From positions 29,001,804 to 29,065,803 of the forward strand of contig OY804579.1 of the NCBI GenBank assembly GCA_963680875.1: a stretch of DNA of 64,000 bases, read 5' to 3'. Numbering within the stretch: the stretch's first letter is position 1; every line of letters starts with the position of its first letter. The notes under the pieces were generated by a model. That model was not told the DNA's origin. It made no database searches and was given only the letters and a program-made list of their open reading frames with translations. The translations under genes and the position numbers were made by a program. Shown piece by piece: positions 60,401 through 64,000 of the stretch. The DNA is from Bathymodiolus brooksi (Eukaryota; Mollusca; Bivalvia; Mytilida; Modiolidae).

Positions 60401-62560
60401 AACTACAAATATGATTAAAGCCAAACTGTACATGAATGTTCATTGGATGGTCCTCTACAAACTTTGCGTTTTTTGTTCCGATATAAAATTCAAAATGGCG
60501 GCTACGGCAGGACTTAGTTTAACATTGGACCCTATGGGAAAAATGTTTCAAAACGCTTCTTCTCTGAAACCACTTGGATAATTGAAACCAAACTGCCCAG
60601 GAATGATCATTGGAAGGTCCTCTACAAGGTGTGTGTTTTTTATGCCGATCGGAAATCCAAGATGGCCACCACCGCAGGACATAGATTAACATTGGACCCT
60701 ATGGGAAAATGTTCAAATGCCTTCTTCTCAGAAACTACAAATATGATTAAAGCCAAACTGTACAAGAATGTTCATTGGATGGTCCTTTACAAACTTTACG
60801 TTTTTTGTTCCGATATGAAATTCAAAATGGCGGCTACGGCAGGACTTAGTTTAACATTGGACCCTATGGGAAAAATGTTTCAAAATGCTTCTTCTCTGAA
60901 ACCACTTGGACAGTTGAAACCAAACTGCCCAGGAATGATCATTGGAAGGTCCTCTACAAATTTTCTGTTTTTTATGCCGGTCGGAAATCCAAGATGGCCA
61001 CCACCGCAGGACATAGATTAACATTGGACCCTATGGGAAAATGTTCAAATGCCTTCTTCTCAGAAACTACAAATATGATTAAAGCCAAACTGTACATGAA
61101 TGTTCATTGGATGGTCCTCTACAAACTTTGCGTTTTTTGTTCCGATATAAAATTCAAAATGGCGGCTACGGCAGGACTTAGTTTAACATTGGACCCTATG
61201 GGAAAAATGTTTCAAAACGCTTCTTCTCTGAAACCACTTGGATAATTGAAACCAAACTGCCCAGGAATGATCATTGGAAGGTCCTCTACAAGGTGTGTGT
61301 TTTTTATGCCGATCGGAAATCCAAGATGGCCACCACCGCAGGACATAGATTAACATTGGACCCTATTGGAAAATGTTCAAATGCCTTCTTCTCAGAAACT
61401 ACAAATATGATTAAAGCCAAACTGTACAAGAATGTTCATTGGACGGTCCTCTACAAACGTTAGGTTTTTTGTTCCGATATGAAATTCAAAATGGCGGCTA
61501 CGGCAGGACTTAGTTTAACATTGGACCCTATGGGAAAAATGTTTCAAAACGCTTCTTCTCTGAAACCACTTGGACAATTGAATCCAAACTGCCCAGGAAT
61601 GATCATTGGAAGGTCCTCTACAAAGTTTCTGTTTTTTTATGCCGATCGAAAATTCAAGATGGCCACCACCGCAGGACATAGATTAACATTGGACCCTATG
61701 GGAAAATGTTCAAATGCCTTCTTCTCAGAAACTACAAATATGATTAAAGCCAAACTGTCCATATGTGTGTACATTGGATGGTCCTCTACAAACTTTACGT
61801 TTTTTTTTCCGATATGAAATTCAAAATGGCGGCTACGGCAGGACTTAGTTTAACATTGGACCCTATGGGAAAAATGTTTCAAAACGCTTCTTCTCTGAAA
61901 CCACTTGGATAATTGAAACCAAACTGCCCAGGAATGATCATTGGAAGGTCCTCTACAAGGTGTGTGTTTTTTATGCCGATCGGAAATCCAAGATGGCCAC
62001 CACCGCAGGACATAGATTAACATTGGACCCTATGGAAAAATGTTCAAATGCCTTCTTCTCAGAAACTACAAATATGATTAAAGCCAAACTGTACATGAAT
62101 GTTCATTGAATGGTCCTCTACAAAATATACGTTTTTTATTCTGATATGAAATTCAAAATGGCGGCTACGGCAGGACTTAGTTTAACATTGGACCCTATGG
62201 GAAAAATGTTTCAAAATGCTTCTTCTCTGAAACCACTAGGACAGTTGAAACCAAACTGCCCAGGAATGATCATTGGAAGGTCCTGTTTTTTATGCCGATC
62301 GGAAATCCAAGATGGCTGCCACCACAGGTCATAGTATTAACACAGAACCATATGGGGAAAATACAGAAATATATTCTTCTCTGAAGCTATTGCACTGATT
62401 GAACCTAAACTGTGCATCAATCATTGGAAGGTCCTTTACAAACTTTGTGTTTTTTATGTTGATCGTAATTCCAAGATGACGCAGGACATAGTTTTTACAT
62501 AGGACCAATTGGGTTTTTTTTATTACCAGGTGAACGATACAGGCTCTTGAGAGCCTCTGG
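57453..62560 (+). mobile_element. nested element G3c, 5.1 kb
   Basis: Perfect 5' hairpin at 57453-57483, a longer GTCTGTC microsatellite (57500-57560), 3' CCAGGTGAAC at 62526-62535, the palindrome AGGCTCTTGAGAGCCT, and CTGG at 62557-62560. It sits at the same position within the host monomer as G3a and G3b (GATGAGCTTTTTA/TTAACATATATT). Confidence 0.88.
57830..62350 (+). repeat. 332-bp dimeric satellite in G3c, about 14 units
   Basis: Same dimer as in G3a and G3b. A 664-bp (two-unit) duplication is seen between 59285 and 59949. Near 60361 a GGAAAATGTTCAAATGCC half follows where GGAAAAATGTTTCAAAA is expected, so one 166-bp half is missing. Confidence 0.93.
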
Positions 62561-64000
62561 TTAACATATATTACAGGATTTTTTATGAACTTTGAACTTT
62601 TGCCTATTTTGACCGATTATGCAAATTAGAAAAAAGGGGGGATGAAATTTAAAAAAAATCCTCTCCTCTGAAACTACCGTGCCAATCTCAACAAAACTGC
62701 TGAAATGATCCTTGGGTGGTCCCTTTTCAAAATTGTGTCCGTCAGTGCCGTCCTGTATCCAAGATGGCCACCATTACTAAAAATAGAAATTTCTTCAAAT
62801 GGCCAAAACTGCTCTATTTTAAGCCAGAAAGTGCCCAAATTTGAACTGTATAAGCATAATGATGAGCTTTTTGACATATATTACGGAATTTTTTATGAAC
62901 TTTGAACTTTTTCATATTTTGACCGATTATGCAAATTAGAAAAAAGGGGGGATGCAATTTAAAAAAATTCTTCTCCTCTGAAACTACTGAGCCAATCTCA
63001 ACCAAACTTTGCTGAAATGATCCTTGGGTGGTCCCCTTTCAAAATTGTGTCCGTCAGCACCGTCTTGTATCCAAGATGGCCGCCATTACTAAAAATAGAA
63101 ATTTCTTCAAATGGCCAAAACTGCTCTATTTTAAGCCAGAAAGTGCCCAAATTTGAACTGTATAAGCATAATGATGAGCTTTTTAACATATATTATAGGA
63201 TTTTTTATGAACTTTGAACTTTTGCCTATTTTGACCGATTATGCAAATTAGAAAAAAGGGGGGATGAAATTAAAAAAAAATCCTCTCCTCTGAAACTACT
63301 GTGCCAATCTCAACCAAACTTTGCTGAAATGATACTTGGGTGGTCCCCTTTCAAAATTGTGTCCGTCAGCACCGTCTTGTATCCAAGATGGCCGCCATTA
63401 CTAAAAATAGAAATTTCTTCAAATGGCCAAAAACTGCTCTATTTTAAGCCAGAAAGTGCCCAAATTTGAACTGTATAAGCGTAATGATGAGCTTTTTAAC
63501 ATATATTACGGGATTTTTTATGAACTTTGAACTTTTGCTAATTTTGACCGATTATGCAAATTAGAAAAAAGGGGGGATGAAATTTAAAAAAAATTCTTCT
63601 CCTCTGAAACTACTTAACCAATCTCAACCAAACTTTGCTGAAATGATCCTTGGGTTGTCCCCTTTCAAAGTTATGTCCGTCAGCGCCGTCCTGTATCCAA
63701 GATGGCCGCCATTACTAAAAATAGAAATTTCTTCAAATGGCCAAAACTGCTCTATTTTAAGCCAGAAAGTGCCCAAATTTTAACTGTATAAGCATAATGA
63801 TGAGCTTTTTAACATATATTACGGAATATTTTATGAACTTTGAACTTTTGCCTATTTTGATCGATTATGCAAATTAGAAAAAAGGGGGGATGAAATTTAC
63901 AAAAAATCTTCTCCTCTAAAACTACTGAGCCAATCTCAACCAAACTTTGCTGAAATGATCCTTGGGTGGTTCTCTTCAAAAATTGTGTCTGGCATTTCAG
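62561..64000 (+). repeat. 310-bp satellite, block 3 (continues past window end)
   Basis: Landmarks at 62674 and 62998, then two further monomers to the window end. The last bases (TTGTGTCTGGCATTTCAG) begin to resemble the G1 tail modules, hinting that the array may be near its end. Confidence 0.9.

Larger units (their letters stand above)
31229..64000 (+). mobile_element. Helentron-like element G2 (GCTCACCTGG family), 3' end beyond the window
   Basis: It starts with a perfect hairpin (AGCTCACCTGACCC-AAA-GGGTCAGGTGAGCT, 31229-31259), then a CGTCCGTCGTCGTTCGTCG microsatellite, and a unique stretch with one module (AACATGGCCACTG near 31420) and the duplicated ATCTACCTACCCTGCAATTT. The 310-bp satellite starts near 31750. 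No matching outer 3' end (GGTCAGGTGAGC type) is seen before 64000, so all later sequence, including the nested G3 copies, appears to lie inside this one element (more than 32.7 kb). Confidence 0.6.

Noticed and set aside
34930..62334. Plus-strand frames of 80-210 codons rich in KMAATAGLSLTLDPMGK
   Set aside because: They are translations of the 332-bp satellite. 332 is not a multiple of three, frames end and restart with each unit variant, and no protein family is recognisable.
3695..64000. CRISPR-like array
   Set aside because: Repeats are long, contiguous satellite monomers without unique spacers, in eukaryotic DNA with introns.

Overview
The window looks like nuclear DNA of a bivalve mollusc. 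The evidence is intron-interrupted coding sequence with GT-AG junctions, tRNA-derived SINEs of molluscan type, a DIRS-like tyrosine-recombinase retrotransposon, and very abundant Helitron/Helentron-like non-autonomous elements beginning GCTCACCTGG or ATACCCCCGCTC, which I know from bivalve assemblies. The species cannot be named from sequence alone. There are no bacterial-type genes, operons, rRNA, tRNA genes or CRISPR arrays.

The only host gene I can support is a plus-strand DNAJC10 (ERdj5/JPDI)-like gene, seen as three short exons (3651-3694, 26013-26135, 30074-30163). They splice in frame and encode part of a thioredoxin-like (Trx-b) domain of this ER disulfide reductase and co-chaperone. 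The gene starts before and ends after the window, so nearly everything else lies in its introns: one of 22.3 kb, one of 3.9 kb, and one longer than 33.8 kb.

Layout. 1-1725: 3' part of a broken DIRS-like element with reverse transcriptase/RNase H and tyrosine recombinase remnants and an internal complementary region. 1785-2953: a SINE split by an unidentified insertion. 3023-3240: a 20-bp minisatellite. 3999-4605: a compact ATACCCCCGCTC element (P1). 6711-24872: a second such element (P2) carrying a nested GCTCACCTGG element (G1, 6928-21113). G1 holds about 21 copies of a 635-bp satellite with a 4.42-kb seven-monomer higher-order repeat. The 3' end of G1 together with flanking P2 sequence is itself amplified as four 1,077-bp units. 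25609-25981: a SINE ending 31 nt before a splice acceptor. 26.2-29.9 kb: a relic G element, a pogo/Tigger-like MITE, a 66-bp minisatellite and a SINE split by a TTA-flanked MITE. 31229 to the window end: a third G element (G2), expanded into a 310-bp satellite array that carries three copies of yet another nested element (G3a, G3b, G3c). These are filled with a 332-bp dimeric satellite and have swollen to 2.6, 13.8 and 5.1 kb.

The unifying picture is a nested transposon-to-satellite system. Two element families share one architecture: 5' subterminal inverted repeat, hairpin, GTCC-rich microsatellite, central tandem modules, 3' subterminal inverted repeat, and usually a terminal hairpin. Their central modules expand repeatedly at several scales inside the introns of one gene. 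Nearly all open reading frames in the arrays are by-products of the repeats and are not annotated as genes.
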